Origin: Andrena cerasifolii
Taxonomy: Eukaryota; Arthropoda; Insecta; Hymenoptera; Andrenidae
Assembly: GCF_050908995.1 (NCBI RefSeq)
Contig: NC_135133.1
Span: forward strand, 3,080,001-3,144,000
Reading direction: 5' to 3'
Length of the DNA stretch: 64,000 nucleotides
Within the stretch, counting starts at the first letter, position 1. Each line of letters begins with the position of its first letter. A model generated the notes under the pieces. It did not search any database. It was not told the origin of the DNA and was given only the letters and a program-made list of their open reading frames with translations. Shown here in pieces: positions 1 to 13,391 of this stretch. The translations under genes and the position numbers were made by a program.

Positions 1-136
1 AGGGTGAAGTCTTTGGTTACAAATTTTACCTCGCAACGAAAGAAAGACTCTCGCGCAACATTTTGTGTACTTCTATGGATTACCAGCACCATTTTTCACA
101 CAAGATGCAAATCTTTTACACTTTCTTTATGTATAC

Positions 137-2985
137 TCAGTTCCTGGTTAACCAAGAGAAAGCTTTAAGAATTAAGTATGTTAACGTTAACGCATATAAA
201 ATCTTCTCCCTCTGTTGACGCTGCAACATGTCCAGCTCAATAGCCATTACTCGACGATTTAATTTCCCTACCTGCCGACGTAAATGTTGTATCTCTTCGC
301 TGGGTGGAAGGGAAACGTCGAGTGCGTTGTACGAGGGAGTCGGTTCCCTAAAAAGAGAAAAGTTATGCGCGGTTCCAGAGAAGTGCGCCCAGTACAAATG
401 AATATGTTAACATCGGTACCTGACGTGCCTAACTATTTGGGTTTCCGTAGGATACGCTTCACGATGTCTAGAAGATCCTGTGTCCTTAGGCTCTGTCACA
501 TAAGAATTTGGCTCTTCTTCGTCAACCGCCGGGAAATAGTGATTGTCTAATGTCAAGATTCTCGGAGGAGTCTATCGACAATGTAAAACGTTTATATCTC
601 ACTTCATGTTCGCTGTTTGTCGTGCAACTATAAAGTTAATTCTAATGCAATAATTACTTCGAATTATCTTTGCCAGAAATGTTGAAAGAAAAAACATTAA
701 AAAAGAATTCCCATCAACGTGTCGAATATTATTTACCTGCACTCTAACCATGCCTTGCTCAGGTGGCAACACCGCATTCTCCAATGTAATTTCTCTCGGT
801 GGTGCCCTTGTTCCAACGTGTTGCTCTTGTCCTATACAATTCCATTTACGTTAAATAGTTTTTTTGCCGTGCGTATTTAACTCACTCAGCGCTCGATCAA
901 TCGATAGAACGCGTGCAATGGACACCCAGAGAGTCAGTACAGTTAATAATTTCCAAAAACAAAGTATGCTCGTAATTTGAAGCATTTAGAATTTTGGTGA
1001 AATGTAGCACCGCGAATTTAGAGATATCGCTTTTTAAAGGAAGAACTGTTAGATAATACAACTTGACACAGTATTTTATGTAATTATAAAATATCATTGT
1101 CCTTTGATCGAATCGAGTCACCAGCTATAAACACAATATGCTCCGCACAGCAATTGGCTGCCACAAGTTATCAAACGCTAAACTGTGATCCACGAGGGAA
1201 CGGACTCGTCTGCTGACCAGTTTTCATAGGCTTTGCACAGTTGACGCCTACTTTCCTTATCCCGTCGGCGGGCGCGCCTAAAAGTTTTACACGAGCGTTT
1301 TACCGTGATGTATTGTACCTAGCACCCCTATGTATTCTTCCAGCGGACATTTTTGCATCATACTACGTATTTGTTAGGTTCAAATTCAGTTTGAAAGTGT
1401 CTCTGATTGAATGAAAACGAAAGTATGCCGTGTATCCTACTGGCGAGCGCGCCCGTGAACTCACAAGTTCCCCAGGTGTCCGCCTCCAATTGCTTTGGTT
1501 TTTGGATATGTTTTAGAGGACAGAAAAATAAGAAACAGGTGTCTTTTTATTTTCGCCTGTTTGCATGTTTAGGGGGTGAAGCCACCCCTCAAATTTGATG
1601 AGAATAGGTGGTGCCATCCTCTGATTGCTTTGGTATTTGGCCAACGCAATCGGAGACGAACACCTGGGAATCTTGTGAGTACACGGGCGCTCTCGCCGGC
1701 AGGATACGCGGCATAATCTGAACCTGACAAGTACGTAGCATTATGCAAAAATGTCCGCTGGAAGAATACATAGGGATGCTGGGTAGAATAGATCACGGTA
1801 AAACGATTTTTTCAGCCAAAAACTGACCTCCGTGTATCGAGTACACGCGCGCGCCAGCCGGCGGGTTAAGGTAGGCTCTCACTACGCCTTACCTCGCCTC
1901 GCCTCATTTTATTCTTCCCATGCTTTCCTTATGTAGTTTGACAATTCGACTCACCCTGTGCCTCCCCCCTTTTATTCTTCCTATCCTTTTCTAATGTAGT
2001 TTAACAATTCGACTCACGCTACGCCTCGCCTTGCCGCGACTCCGAGTCGCGGATTCTTCCTCGAGAATATTTTGAGGAAGAATGGTGAGGCACAGTGACA
2101 ACAAACCGAGGCGACGCAAGTCTAGATGTGAGTGCGAAAAGAAATTGCGCCGAGGTGACACAAGTCTAGATGTGAGTGTGAAAAGAAATTGCGCCGAGGC
2201 GATGCATAGCGAGAGGCTACCTTTAGTCATTGGCTTTGTTTTTTCTTGCATGCCTGGCACTTGACCAATTGCAGTTGGGACAATGGGGACAAGCTGCGCG
2301 ATGAGTCCGTTCTCTTGTGGAATAGAACACACCACATTGTAGTCCAGGCGTGGGAATTAAGTGAACGCGGCGGCCGATTTTCAGAGGCATCTTGGCCCCT
2401 GTGGCGGCCCATGTGCTTAGAGCGTCTCAGGCCCATACCATATGAACCGTGTGTTTCGCATTGGGGCGACATTGTATCAATACATTTCCACATCGTCCCA
2501 GAGAGCACGATTTTCGATGCGTTTTTGTTTTGTCAATGCGCCACCCGCGGTTCACGTGGTACGGGCCTGAGGCGCTCCAAGCACTTAGATCGCCGCGTTC
2601 ACTTAATTCCTAAGCCTGTTGTAGTCCATATTCTGGAAACTCGACCCGTTGAGCGGACTATAGACTCATTGCTTTAAATATCATAGAAATCTTAGACTTG
2701 CCAATCATGGTATCAGAAGTTGCAACATACAAGTAGATATTGACAGATAATATATTTACCAACAACTAGAATTCTATCTGGAACGTGCATCTCGAATTTC
2801 TCAGTTGAGACCACTTGATTCCAACTAGAACCATTCGTGCCAGCTGCATCATCGTCTGTGTAGTCGCCGCTAACACGAATACTTTTCGGCACGCGCATCC
2901 TTTTGTTAATGTCCAAAGTAAAATTTGGGTCATAAAAACTGTCGGGTTCTCCATTAAAAACGGTAGGGCTATGTGTTTTTGACAT
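137..2985 (-). CDS. Tango11: Mitochondrial fission factor homolog (Tango11/Mff), complete in four exons
   Basis: Tail-anchored outer mitochondrial membrane and peroxisome protein that, in this family, recruits the dynamin Drp1 for fission. Exons on the minus strand are 2985-2760, 831-737, 571-420 and 347-137; phases agree and give about 227 residues, the family's short-isoform size. The start is ATG at 2985. Near residue 25 is the motif NKRMRVPKSIRV and near residue 65 HVPDRILVVG, the paired Drp1-recruitment motifs typical of Mff. Exon 2 carries ITLENAVLPPEQGMVRVQ and exon 3 TPPRILTLDNHYFP, both strongly Mff-like. The last exon has a coiled coil (EEIQHLRRQVGKLNRR) and ends in a hydrophobic anchor (YALTLTYLILKAFSWL) with a short basic tail. 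Intron 1 (about 1.9 kb) is packed with repeats. It lies head to head with the PolA1 gene. Identity is certain in my view; exact exon ends are by eye. Confidence 0.93.
1240..1875. mobile_element. Fold-back element in Tango11 intron 1
   Basis: Left arm about 1240-1510 and right arm about 1620-1870 are inverted copies at roughly 75-85 percent by eye. For example TTTTACCGTGATGTATT at 1299 is mirrored near 1790, and CCTATGTATTCTTCCAGCGG at 1327 is mirrored near 1760. No coding capacity. A non-autonomous DNA transposon is the best reading; family unknown. Confidence 0.6.
1907..2035. repeat. Two tandem copies of a ~63-bp unit
   Basis: TTTTATTCTTCC..AATTCGACTCAC occurs at 1907 and again at 1970 with a few substitutions. 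Lies between two inverted repeats in Tango11 intron 1. Confidence 0.65.
2108..2205. repeat. Tandem repeat of a 44-bp unit, about 2.2 copies
   Basis: Units start at 2108, 2152 and 2196 and share AAGTCTAGATGTGAGTG and AAAAGAAATTGCGCCGAGG. Four differences are seen between the first two copies. Confidence 0.75.
2349..2625. repeat. Imperfect inverted repeat in Tango11 intron 1
   Basis: TTGTAGTCCAGGCGTGGGAATTAAGTGAACGCGGC near 2338-2372 is mirrored by GCCGCGTTCACTTAATTCCTAAGCCTGTTGTAGTCC near 2591-2626. CTTAGAGCG and GGGCC words also pair internally. MITE-like, no boundary duplication identified. Confidence 0.55.
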
Positions 2986-4873
2986 TATAACTAAAAAATA
3001 AAAAAGAAACAGAACTTAGGCTCGGGGCCTTTATGGTTATGAAATCTCTACGAATTTCGAAAAGTATCGAGCACTATTTAAATATATACATACACACATG
3101 TACGCGTAATTAGGCAGCATATCAAAGAAAATAATAAAGTTGTTCCTTTATTATAAGAAATACATAAATCTAAGATGCTTCGAATTGTACGATCGACCTT
3201 TTACTAAGCTCGACGGATTTGCAGTTTACAAAGCAGAATGAAAACTTACGTATATGCACCTCGTATCCTTATTAATTACTCACAAAGAAATAAGCTTGCG
3301 AACGATACGATAAATCATACGTGCTCGGTGACTTTGTAGCACAGCTACAGTGGAGGAATATAATGACGACACAAAAGGATATCGCGTATGATCGCTGTGT
3401 GATAGAAACGGAGGCTTAGGGACGGGTGTACTGGAAATTCTATTTACTAATAATATCTGTGACAGTAAGCGAATACGTATATCAAGAACATTCTCTTCGA
3501 AGCTGGAAAATTACCTCCGTACACCTTTTCGATCGTTGAACACAAACTGTTTGAACGAAGTTAGCAGCGCACAGCAGCGCACGATTCTCTACGATCTGAA
3601 ATGATCTGATTCTAACGCGGGATGGTACCCGTGGAGCGCTGAAGCACCCTGCGCGCGAAATGCGCGGGTATTCGAAATAAAATGAAATTGAATGCTGGTA
3701 AAAACTTCAATATATTTCTCGATAGTTTAACGGCCGATTTCTTCACCTCCGGTAATCTTCGGATTAGACTTATATTCCACATAATTGACACATTCCTGTT
3801 TCCTCACCTCTGATTAAGAGTGATCTGCCAGTAAATCTCCAGATTAACTTTACCGGAGGTTCAGGCACCGATTAACTGCCAGAAATGGCAGTTAAATGCA
3901 TGTTTGCAGTAGAGGGGGAAATAGGAATATATACCTACGTATACCCAGCGATTTTACTTTAAAGGAAAAAGGAAAAATGGCTAGGAATAATAGATTCGTA
4001 AATTTGAACATTTTTGAGCATGTGGAAGATGATGATCAATGAAGTATCGACGACTTTATCAGATTTGTATTAATCGCGGTTCGCGCACGTGCGAAAAGGA
4101 TGATTGCGCTTTCCACAAGAGGGCGCCCGTTGTTGAAGCACAGGCGGCGCGCTCTGACGAGAACGTCACAACTCACAATCACTTTTAAACTACTACACAA
4201 TGAAGTTCTCGTTTTACCGCATTTGCGCTCCGTCTATATATGTCTATTATGGTCCGCCCCCGCGAATCGGCGTCCATCTTTCCCTCCATCTTCGAATGGT
4301 GGTGGAAACTCTTGAAGGAAATTTATGGCATCCTTAACGTCGCCAACACTTCTGGAGTCAATTGACATACCTAAAGACTAAACAAAGGACAGGGCCTTCT
4401 CAAAAGATTACGTGACTTAGAAGAAACTCGCGATTCGTTTCGGGGTTTCCTAATTGAGACTCTGCATAAGATCTTTCCCACGCATGCCACCCGCATCGCG
4501 TATTCTTAACAATACTCTCCGTGATCACACGCAAATGTTTGCTTTTAAACTTCGCTCCTAATTCACATATCGATTATATACATTCCCGTAGCTACATTCG
4601 CGTGACACGTAACACACCAGCGAGCAATCGAGAATCGCAACAAAAGCGCAGCAAATTATCCTAGTCGAGAGTAATCGATATTCGGAAATGTATCGATCTC
4701 GATAAAACTCCCGCCAAAATTACTAACTCTGCCATTATTAAAAACCTCGAGTGACTGGTTTACTTGGGTTTACTTTACTTCGTTCACTGTGGATCCCCAA
4801 TTTATTTTATATTTAACAACGCCATTTATGACGCTTCGTAACATTGCCATTTAACAAGTTATTGTTGAGAAAC
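2986..4873. other. Intergenic, shared upstream region of Tango11 and PolA1
   Basis: About 1.9 kb between two divergently transcribed genes. No ORF with protein character. A small inverted-repeat element is visible at about 3745-3895 (CACCTCCGGTAA mirrored by TTTACCGGAGGT, plus CTGCCAGAAATGGCAG). Should hold both promoters, but I cannot point to a specific element. Confidence 0.6.
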
Positions 4874-7800
4874 ATGAGTGACACGCAATGTAAGTGTTTG
4901 TAACAATAATAAGAAATTTTCTCTAAGCATTTCGAAACGAATTCAAAGTTTTTAGTACTTTTTAGATAAGTTGTGTTTTATATTTTAATGACTTACTGTG
5001 CGTGGCTATTTGAGAGTTATAATAATTGTTTCGTACGTAGTATTGCAAAATTATTGTTTTAAAGAGAATTCATAAGGCACTTGCGTGTATTTGTAAATAC
5101 TTATAGAATGTGTCGTTAACGAAATTGCGTAGCACCTTCGGGGAGCAGAGCTAAACGGCAGAAGATTGATAGAAATGGGAGACTGTCGGCTTTCGAGAAG
5201 TTAAAACAACTGAAGGGCAGTAAACATAAATACGAGGTTGATCAATTGGAGAATGTTTATGAAGAAGTGGACGAGAAAGAGTACAGCCGAACCGTGGTAG
5301 ATAGGCAGAACGACGATTGGATCATCGACGACGGTAATGGCCTTAATGCTGTTTTTGCGATTACTGTGTACAAAAGTCTGCATCAGGAATATAAGGAGAA
5401 TGTTTTGTTTGTTGCGAAAGGGGAAAGCGGTTATGTGGAAGATGGTAGAGAAATTTTTGATGATGACTTGGACACTGAGAGTATACAGGAAGCTAGAAAG
5501 AAGAACCTTACTGGGCCGAGGAGGAGCAAGAAAGAGAACGTTAAAAAGAAGGGAACGATTCAAAATATGATTATGAATATGTCCTCTAAAAAGAAAGTCG
5601 ACGTTGGGTTCAACGACGATAACATTCTAGGAGATTTAATGTCCGAGTTAAAAAAGGAGGATACGCCGAAGAAACCAAAGCAGAGCACTGTCAGAAACAA
5701 ATTTTGCGTTACCCCGTTGCATAATAAGTAATCAATTTCTCTCGTGCAACTTTCGAGCATATTTTGTGATTATTTCATTACTCGATTATAATTTCAGAAG
5801 TACTCGCATGGAGGAGAATGTGCCGTCCACTTCTGAATGTGAAAAGGTGCAGAGAGAAAATGATGATGTTTTAGTAATGTTTGACAAACCAAAGAAGACG
5901 TATGTTAATAAGCATAGGGAGTCGATTCGTCAGGAAGAAAATGTTATGTTGAATCAAAGTATCAGTCAGAATATTGTAAATGATGAAGTTGATAGTTTAG
6001 ACACCATAGTATCTGATGCACAGTCGACAGAAGGTGTTAAGAAAAAAGGGAGCAGTCAAATAATTGAAGACGAAAGTGAAGATCTCAGTCAATTTGATGA
6101 AGACGTAAGCTTTTTTTCTGACTCTACTACACATTTTAAACCAGATTACTGATGTTTCGATCATTGTTCCTATTACAGTTTAGTAATACAGATTTTGAAA
6201 CGGAGGGTACAGATTGTGTGGAGAAATCTGTGCCAACTGTGAATAAAGAGAGTGAGAAAACTAAGCCAGTCGCTGAAGCGAAGGCTAAGGACATTGAAAA
6301 AGAGACATTTGAATCAGAAATTTTTAATCAAGTATTAGACACTGAATTTACGACGCAAGCCTCGAATATCGAAGTGTCTGTAGATACTACAGAAATACCT
6401 CTGCCACTTACAACTACCGCGGATAAAGAAGAAGTATTTAGATTCTACTGGTGGGACGCGTACGAAGACCCTTATAAACAGCTGGGAACTGTATATTTAT
6501 TCGGAAAAGTCTTCGTACCATCCATAAAAGCGTACTGCTCTTGTTGTTTAACTGTAAAGAATATTCCACGAAGAATTTACCTTCTTCCTAGAGTATATGT
6601 ATGCAAGGATATATGTTATTAGCGTATAGTTCTAATCGTCTTAAAGATATTAAAGAACAAATGTATGAATTTTAGGTGAAAAAATCTTCCCAGGAAAGTA
6701 ACGAGGAAGCGAAGTTAACTACGATGGAGGATGTGTACAAAGAGTTTAATCAGTTCGCGGACAGGTCAGGAATAAAAGAGTTCCGTTGCAACACAGTTTC
6801 GAGGCACTACGCTTTCGAACAAGAAGGTATCCCAGAAACGGCTGACTACTTGGAAGTAAGGTATTCCGCGCATTGCCCAGCTATGCCTTCCGATTACACT
6901 GGACCATCGATAGAACATGTTTTCGGGACAACAGTAAATCCCATGGAATTGCTTCTGATTGAACGAAATATTAAAGGCCCGTGCTGGTTAGACGTTAAGT
7001 GTCCGTTACCTACTGGTGTGCAAACAAGTTGGTGTAAAATAAAGGTACGGTGATTTAACTTATTGTAATTGACTCTCGTTAGAAAAATACCAGAAAGTAA
7101 CAAATTATGTAATGAAATAGGTAAATTGCATGAAGATGGAGAATATATCTGTTTGCAACGAGTCTCAAGCGTTACCACCGTTAGTGATAACAGCTTTGAA
7201 CGTGCGAACATCTCTGAATTCTAAATCACAGCAGAACGAAGTAGTCATGATCGCGATACTTATCCATCATAAATATCACGTTAATAAAGAATCACCCAAG
7301 CCGCAATTTCAGCAACATATTTGTTGTACGTACAATTATTCCATTCAAAATCTAATGTGCAGTTTCAACACACAGCGCGTACTTTTCAATTATTCCATGC
7401 AGTGATCACACACCCCCGTGACACCCCTTGGCCAAGGCAGGCGCGAGAGATGCTCTCGAATATTTCATATACTAATGTAATGAGATTCGACACCGAAGTG
7501 GATTTACTTGAAGAGCTGTTGAAAATAGTGAACGGGACAGATCCAGATGTATTGATTGGCTACGATTGCGGATTTCAATTTGACTTATTAATGCACAGGA
7601 TGTTCACTTTGAAGATTTCAAATTGGAGTAGAATTGGAAGGCTGAGACGTTCAGCGCCTCCTCTTATTAGGGTAGAGAACATGCGCATCATACTTATCTT
7701 TATATTCTGTTTCAGAGAACTAATTAAAAGTATGTGTTTTAGGGAAAGATAAGTTTGAACCAAGTATTAGCTGGTCGCCCCTTCTGTGATATACAAGTTT

Positions 7801-10800
7801 CAGCTAAGGAATTGAATCTGAAAGTTCGAAGCTACGACTTGCAGTCTCTTTGCACGGCAGTAGGTATTTTATGATTATTGTGTGAATGTTTGTAAATATA
7901 TATTAGGAGCAGAGGAACTAAAATATAGTCACTGCCGTAGGTATTAAAGAAAACTGAATGCAAAGAAATCAAGCCTGGAGAATGCGCAGCATTCTATAAT
8001 ACAACGAGTAAAATAGATAATCTAATTAAGATCACATTAACAGAAGCGCTGTACATTCTCACTATTGTATTTGACCTCAATGTTCTTCCACTTGCTTTAC
8101 AAATCACGTGCATCGCTGGTAAGTGCATGTGTTAGTGGTGTGTGAGTACTCGATTTATTCGAGTCGAATAATGATCGGTCAGTCGAGCCGATTCGAGCGT
8201 CGAATTTTCCGAACTGTTTGAAAAAAATTCAAGCTACGTGAAAAACGGCTCGAGTTACTTGGAGATAAACTTTCAGACGCTTTAACCGAGTTTAGTTTTT
8301 CCGCTTGATGCTGAAAGTCACGCGGACCGATCACGTGACTGGTTTTGACGCTCAAAACGAGCGTCGAGCGTCAGCATGAAATTGCACCTTTACTCGTTAA
8401 TATTCGAATTCCTCGAATTATTTGAAGTTACTAACGTCTTATATATTTCTTCCTTACAGTTAAACTAGTATTTGATATTAAATACATAAATATCCGAGTA
8501 ACGCGAGTAATTCGAAAATTTTCGAGCTGAAAGTATATCTCCAAGTAATTCGAAGTCTTACGAGGGCTCCAATATTCGAGCCGTTTGAGTTTTTCAAGTA
8601 GCTCGCATTTTTTTCCAAGCAGCTCGGAAAATGCAAACGCTCAATTCGGCTCGAGCAATCGAATCGAGTTTACCCGAGCTCGTAAATTCCGGATACTCGC
8701 ACACCCCTTAGTACCTGTCGCACAAATGTACATTTATATTGGTCGAATGTGATGTTTATCTTTCTTTATCTAGGGAATATTATATCAAGAACATTAGCAG
8801 CAGGGCGTGCTGAAAGAAATGAGTATTTGCTACTGCATGCATTTCATTTGAAGCAGTACATAACACCGGATAAACGAATCGCGAAAAAGGGAAATACTGG
8901 TGAGATAAACATTTGAAATTGTGTGCTATTTGTAACTGATCGATATTATCTTACACGTAGAAAACGCTGGCAGAAAGAAGGCGGCTTACGCTGGTGGTTT
9001 AGTTCTCGAACCGAGAAAAGGCTTCTACGACAAACTTATCTTATTGATGGATTTTAATTCCTTGTATCCTAGTATAATTCAAGAATACAATTTATGCTTT
9101 ACTACTGTACCTGGCGCAGCATATGCTGACAGTACGGTAAGTATACCAATTATCATTGGCGAAACACACTATCTTTGGCTTTATCTAACACGCACGCTTA
9201 CAGAATTTAGCGATCCCTGCAACAAACTTAGAGCCCGGAGTGGTACCAACAGAAATTCGCAAGTTAGTTGAAAGCAGAGTGGAGGTGAAGAAGTTAATGA
9301 AAGCGCCAAATATTTCACCCGAATTGAAAACGCAATACAATATTAGGCAGTTAGCTCTAAAACTTACAGCTAATTCTATGTACGGTTGCTTGGGTGCTAC
9401 GCACTGTAGATTTTATGCGAAAGGACTCGCGGCTCTAATAACAGGTAAAATATGAAGACACGTGAGCATAATTATATAATAAATATATATAAAACACTGT
9501 ACCATCCCCGCAGCAAAAGGTCGAGAAATTTTGCAGCACACGAAGATTCTTGTTGAAAAGTTGCAATACGAAGTTATATATGGAGATACAGATTCTATAA
9601 TGATAAACACTAATTTGTTAGAATACGAGGAAGTGTTCGCTGTCGGAAAGAGAGTAAATATGTTATCGATGCCAGTATTTTGTTCGTTTACTTTGCGTTC
9701 GCACAGTAATATTAAAAACATATATGTAATGACTTCGTAGATTAAACAAGAGGTCAACAAATTGTATAAAAAGGTGGAGTTAGACATCGACGGTGTCTTT
9801 CGTTATTTACTGCTTTTACAAAAGAAGAAGTATGCTGCGGTTACGATGGCGAAGTTGCCCAATGGGCAGGTAGAATTGACGCAAGAACATAAAGGTTTAG
9901 ATATCGTGAGAAGAGATTGGTGCCAACTAGCTTGCGATGTTGGAAAGTAAGTGAACGACATGAAGCATTAATATAAAGGATTTAACAATATCTGTTAACG
10001 TTGTCCATGATTTTTAGAAAAATATTGGATCAACTTCTTTCTAACCAATCAAATGAGAACCGATTGGAACAAATTTTCAGTATGTTGCAAAATGTTGCGC
10101 AAAGTCTCAGAGAGAATCAGGTCTCTCTGTCGTCATTGGTTATTACAAAGCAATTATCGAAGAATCCGAACGAATATCCAGATAATAAACAGGCTCACGT
10201 ACAAGTAGCTTTAAGATTAAATAAAGAAGGTGGCAGAATGTGGAAAGCCGGAGACACTGTTCCATATATTATATGCGACGTTTGTATTAATTATCTTGCT
10301 GAACTTACTTTTTCAGTCTTTCATTAAACGATTTTACTGAAAGTATCGATTTCTTACTATGTACTAGGATGGAACAGAAAAGTCTGCCACTGAAAGGGCA
10401 TATCACATCGATGAGTATAAAAAAAGCGAGTCTTTAAAGATAGATGTCAATTATTATTTATTAAGTCAAGTGTTTCCTATCACTTTGCGAATTTGCGAAC
10501 CCATTGAAGGGATCGATGATGTTTTATTAGCTCAAAATTTGGGTAAGATTTTACTATCTTGTTTCTTTTCGTATTAAATACATGGTGAAATAAGAGTTAT
10601 TTTTTAAACCAGGTTTAGAGAACGTATACAAATCTAAGAGATTAATACACGAAGAAGAAACCAATATACCACTATTAATCAATGACGACAGATATAGATT
10701 CTGCCTTCCTCTGAAATTCAACTGTACAGATGAGAAATGCCAATCAGAAATTATGTTGAAAGATGTTATAATCGAAACAGTGAGTAGTCATAAGAACAGA

Positions 10801-11524
10801 TGTTTCCTCCATAAAATCTCTGATCAGCTATTTAGAAAACGAAAACATTTTTCAGTCCAGTGGAAACGAATTATCACTAGCTTCATGTTCAAATCCAGAC
10901 TGCACAGTGCAACCGTGGAGATACGCTAATGCCATACAAAATGCAATGTTACTCGCCGTACGGGAAGCAGTTACTGAGTATTATAACAGCGGGTTGGAGT
11001 GTGAAAACCCATTGTGTGGCGAAAGAACACAGATACTTCCCTTAGGTTTCCACAGAAAGTATCCAAGTTGCAGAAAATGTGGCGATGCTGATTTACACAG
11101 AATAGTACGTGAGAAAAACTGTATCGTCATGCCTGATTTTCTTTTTAGAATCTTAACTGCAATGCTACTCTGTTACAGTTCTCAGAAACAAAACTTTACA
11201 ATCAAATGTGTTTCTACCTTCGTCTTTTTGACGTGAGCCAGTCGAAATATAAAAGTAAGCAAGTAACCTGATCGGGAACTAAAATGTGAGAAGGAAAAAG
11301 AGTTTTTAAGTAATCTATTTTCAGATCTACTATCTCGGCATCCGCAAGGTATGAGAGCAGCATACGATTCTTTGAAGGAGGCAATGGAAAAGCTATTAAG
11401 GCGGAACGCGTTTTCGGTTGTGTGCTTGGACACAATATTCTCAAGCACTAATTCGCAGTGTAAAACAACAACTAAATATATCCTGGATACATCGGATGGA
11501 TCAGATGACGAAGTGGTGAGTTGA
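4874..11524 (+). CDS. DNApol-alpha180: DNA polymerase alpha catalytic subunit (POLA1), complete in about 21 exons
   Basis: Family B replicative polymerase that extends primase RNA primers in the pol alpha-primase complex. Exons: 4874-4889, 5133-5333, 5421-5727, 5798-6104, 6179-6592, 6676-7044, 7121-7325, 7403-7671, 7743-7859, 7941-8118, 8774-8899, 8961-9136, 9204-9444, 9514-9653, 9741-9946, 10018-10279, 10368-10542, 10613-10779, 10856-11104, 11179-11254, 11325-11524. Phases sum to about 1466 residues, the family size. Seen: N-terminal YEEVDEKEYS and GYVEDGREIFDDD; polymerase motif A DFNSLYPSIIQEYN; motif B KLTANSMYGCLG; motif C YGDTDS with both catalytic Asp; KKKYAAV; GLDIVRRDWC. The C-terminus has two four-cysteine clusters (CTDEKC..CSNPDC and CENPLC..CRKC) for the B subunit and primase. 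Exon 5 could also end at 6598. The intron 5334-5420 is 87 nt and stop-free, so its retention would keep frame. Intron 10 holds nested repeats. Confidence 0.96.
8132..8710. mobile_element. TTCGAG-rich hAT-like element in PolA1 intron 10
   Basis: Ends TTAGTGGTGTGTGAGTA and, inverted, TAAGGGGTGTGCGAGTA. The interior is dominated by TCGAG/TTCGAA words. It contains a half copy of the Harbinger-like MITE at about 8273-8389. No clean target duplication remains. The family is judged by similarity to the elements at 25725 and 58963. Confidence 0.55.
8273..8389. mobile_element. Partial copy of a Harbinger-like MITE
   Basis: Reverse-complement similarity to one half of the complete copy at 23476-23709 (shared words GAGCGTCAAAACCAGTCACG, GCATGAAAT.GCACCT), ending GCACCT|TTA. 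The other half is missing. Confidence 0.7.
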
Positions 11525-13391
11525 ATACATTCTACAGTTTTGTAATGGATGTGTTTACATTGAAGCAGCGAGCAGAGCTACGCTTGCTAGATGACTAGCG
11601 ATTTAAGCATCGAGAACCATATACAACTAGCTTTACTACTCGGCTTCGCCCGCAATTTAGATTCTGATTTTATAAAAAAATTTTTTTTAGTTCTTTTTTG
11701 TGAAAATGGTCACATTCATCTGGATTAGTCAAGCATAATGAGCTGAGGCACATTTCGTGATCCCAGAGTTTATCGTTCGAAAGTTTTTAGGCGACAGACA
11801 AACACACAAACATATAGAAGCTTCCTGCTTTATATATTAAGATTACTTTCTCTTCGCTATTATCGCCGTTCTCACGTAACTCTATTGACGATGGATATAG
11901 ACAAATTAATATAAGCCGGGACGGATTTATGTGTAGACTAAGCAGGCTGCAACCTAGGGCGGAAAATTCTGGCGAATGAAATTGGGAAAGGTTTAAAGTT
12001 TTAAACATAGAGGCTTGGTTTTTTTTCATATAAAAAATTAGTGATTATTTACACGTGAGTTATCATATTAATTTGATTTCAAAATCGTCCCAATTCTTTT
12101 GAATTAAAACATTTGACGATACTTCGCGGAAAAGGGCAGCTGATACTTGTTAGCTTAGAGGTACCAAGTCTCTAAATCCGCCCCTGTTAATAAGCAAAAT
12201 GTTTATGGGATCAGAAAGATACAAATTACCAGAACAGATTTGTTTTATTTAGATAAGTTATGGGATGAAGTAGACGTTAAATTGTCCATATTATCTTTAT
12301 AATTTCATTTACAATTTTTGAAATTGTTGTAACTCCCACGCGGAAAGAAAATCCTGAACGTCTAAATAAATGATTGTTCGTTTGACAAGTACCTCCAAAA
12401 AAATATTAAACGACTAAAACTCTACTATTATCACAGCTCCACTATGAGAACACACCAAAGAAAGATATTTTTGTGCGGCTTTTATCGCCGCTCTTATAGC
12501 TTCTATCGCAGCTTCAACATAAACGTACCCTTCTACAGAAATATTCCGCAGACGACCCAAGCAGTTGTAGCTTACAATAATAATAAATGAATGTCCTTTC
12601 TGTTCAATAGGACTAGAAAATAAACTATGGTTTTTGTTACTTTGTTTCAGATTTCAGGATTCTAATATCCTAAGTAAAATCAATCCAGTTGGCAAGTGAC
12701 CAGAACTGCCGTACTCCCGCGAGCATATTTCGCTAAAACAAACTATTTTTTATATCACGATGCCCTTTCACTTATTCATGTATATTTACAAAAATTGAAG
12801 CAAAAGCGTTTGTAGGTATTTGCATGACGTTACATAATACAAAGTACCGGAACGAAACGTTAAAATGAAATTGTTTAGTGCCTTGTCCGCGTTCGAATTT
12901 ATTACGCATGTAAGAAATAAGTTTCTGAAATTTTATCACACATTGCTAAAACAATAAGGGAAACGCTTGATCGTAATTTGTTAGAGGTGTTTATTATTTA
13001 CGTGTGATTATTATCTGAAGTCTTATAATAAGTTCAACGTAACATGTTATATTAATGTTAATGTATCGTGTTACTTTGGAATCGTTGCGAGTTTATTATT
13101 ATAAAACTTTAAAGATACCTTTATTCAAATGTTTTTATATGCAAGAAGGAACATTTGAGGATAATTTATTTTTGTATATTTGTATTAAAAATAAATATTG
13201 TATCAAAATAAATTAACAATTTGTAACATTCCTACCGAATATATAGTTTATTGTTTTCTGTTTTTAGCATGGATCTAACCGTTGGATTATTAAACTAATA
13301 CCTTCTTTCTTTCAATTTCTACTATTATACAATTTATGAAAGGTGCCGTGTACTTTGGCTGTACACCTGCTAGGAACATATACCTTCCACA
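11525..13391. other. Intergenic between PolA1 and the HAD phosphatase
   Basis: AT-rich, no convincing gene. It contains a decayed hAT-like element at about 11917-12187, whose right end GGATTTAG..CCGCCCC resembles that of the element at 48057, and a remnant with a poly-T-rich segment around 11680-11700. Both flanking genes end here, so the rest is 3' UTR and spacer. Confidence 0.55.
11917..12187. mobile_element. Decayed hAT-like MITE
   Basis: Left end CCGGGACGGATTTA and right end (inverted) CAGGGGCGGATTTAG match each other and the ends of the intact element at 48057-48333 (CAGAGGCGGATTC). Flanks AATATAAG and TTAATAAG are only partly alike. Confidence 0.45.

Noticed and set aside
7130..7405. 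Continuing the PolA1 exon from 7121 to the stop at 7403-7405
   Set aside because: Protein similarity stops near 7325; removing 7326-7402 restores the conserved HICLITHPRDTPWP run in frame.
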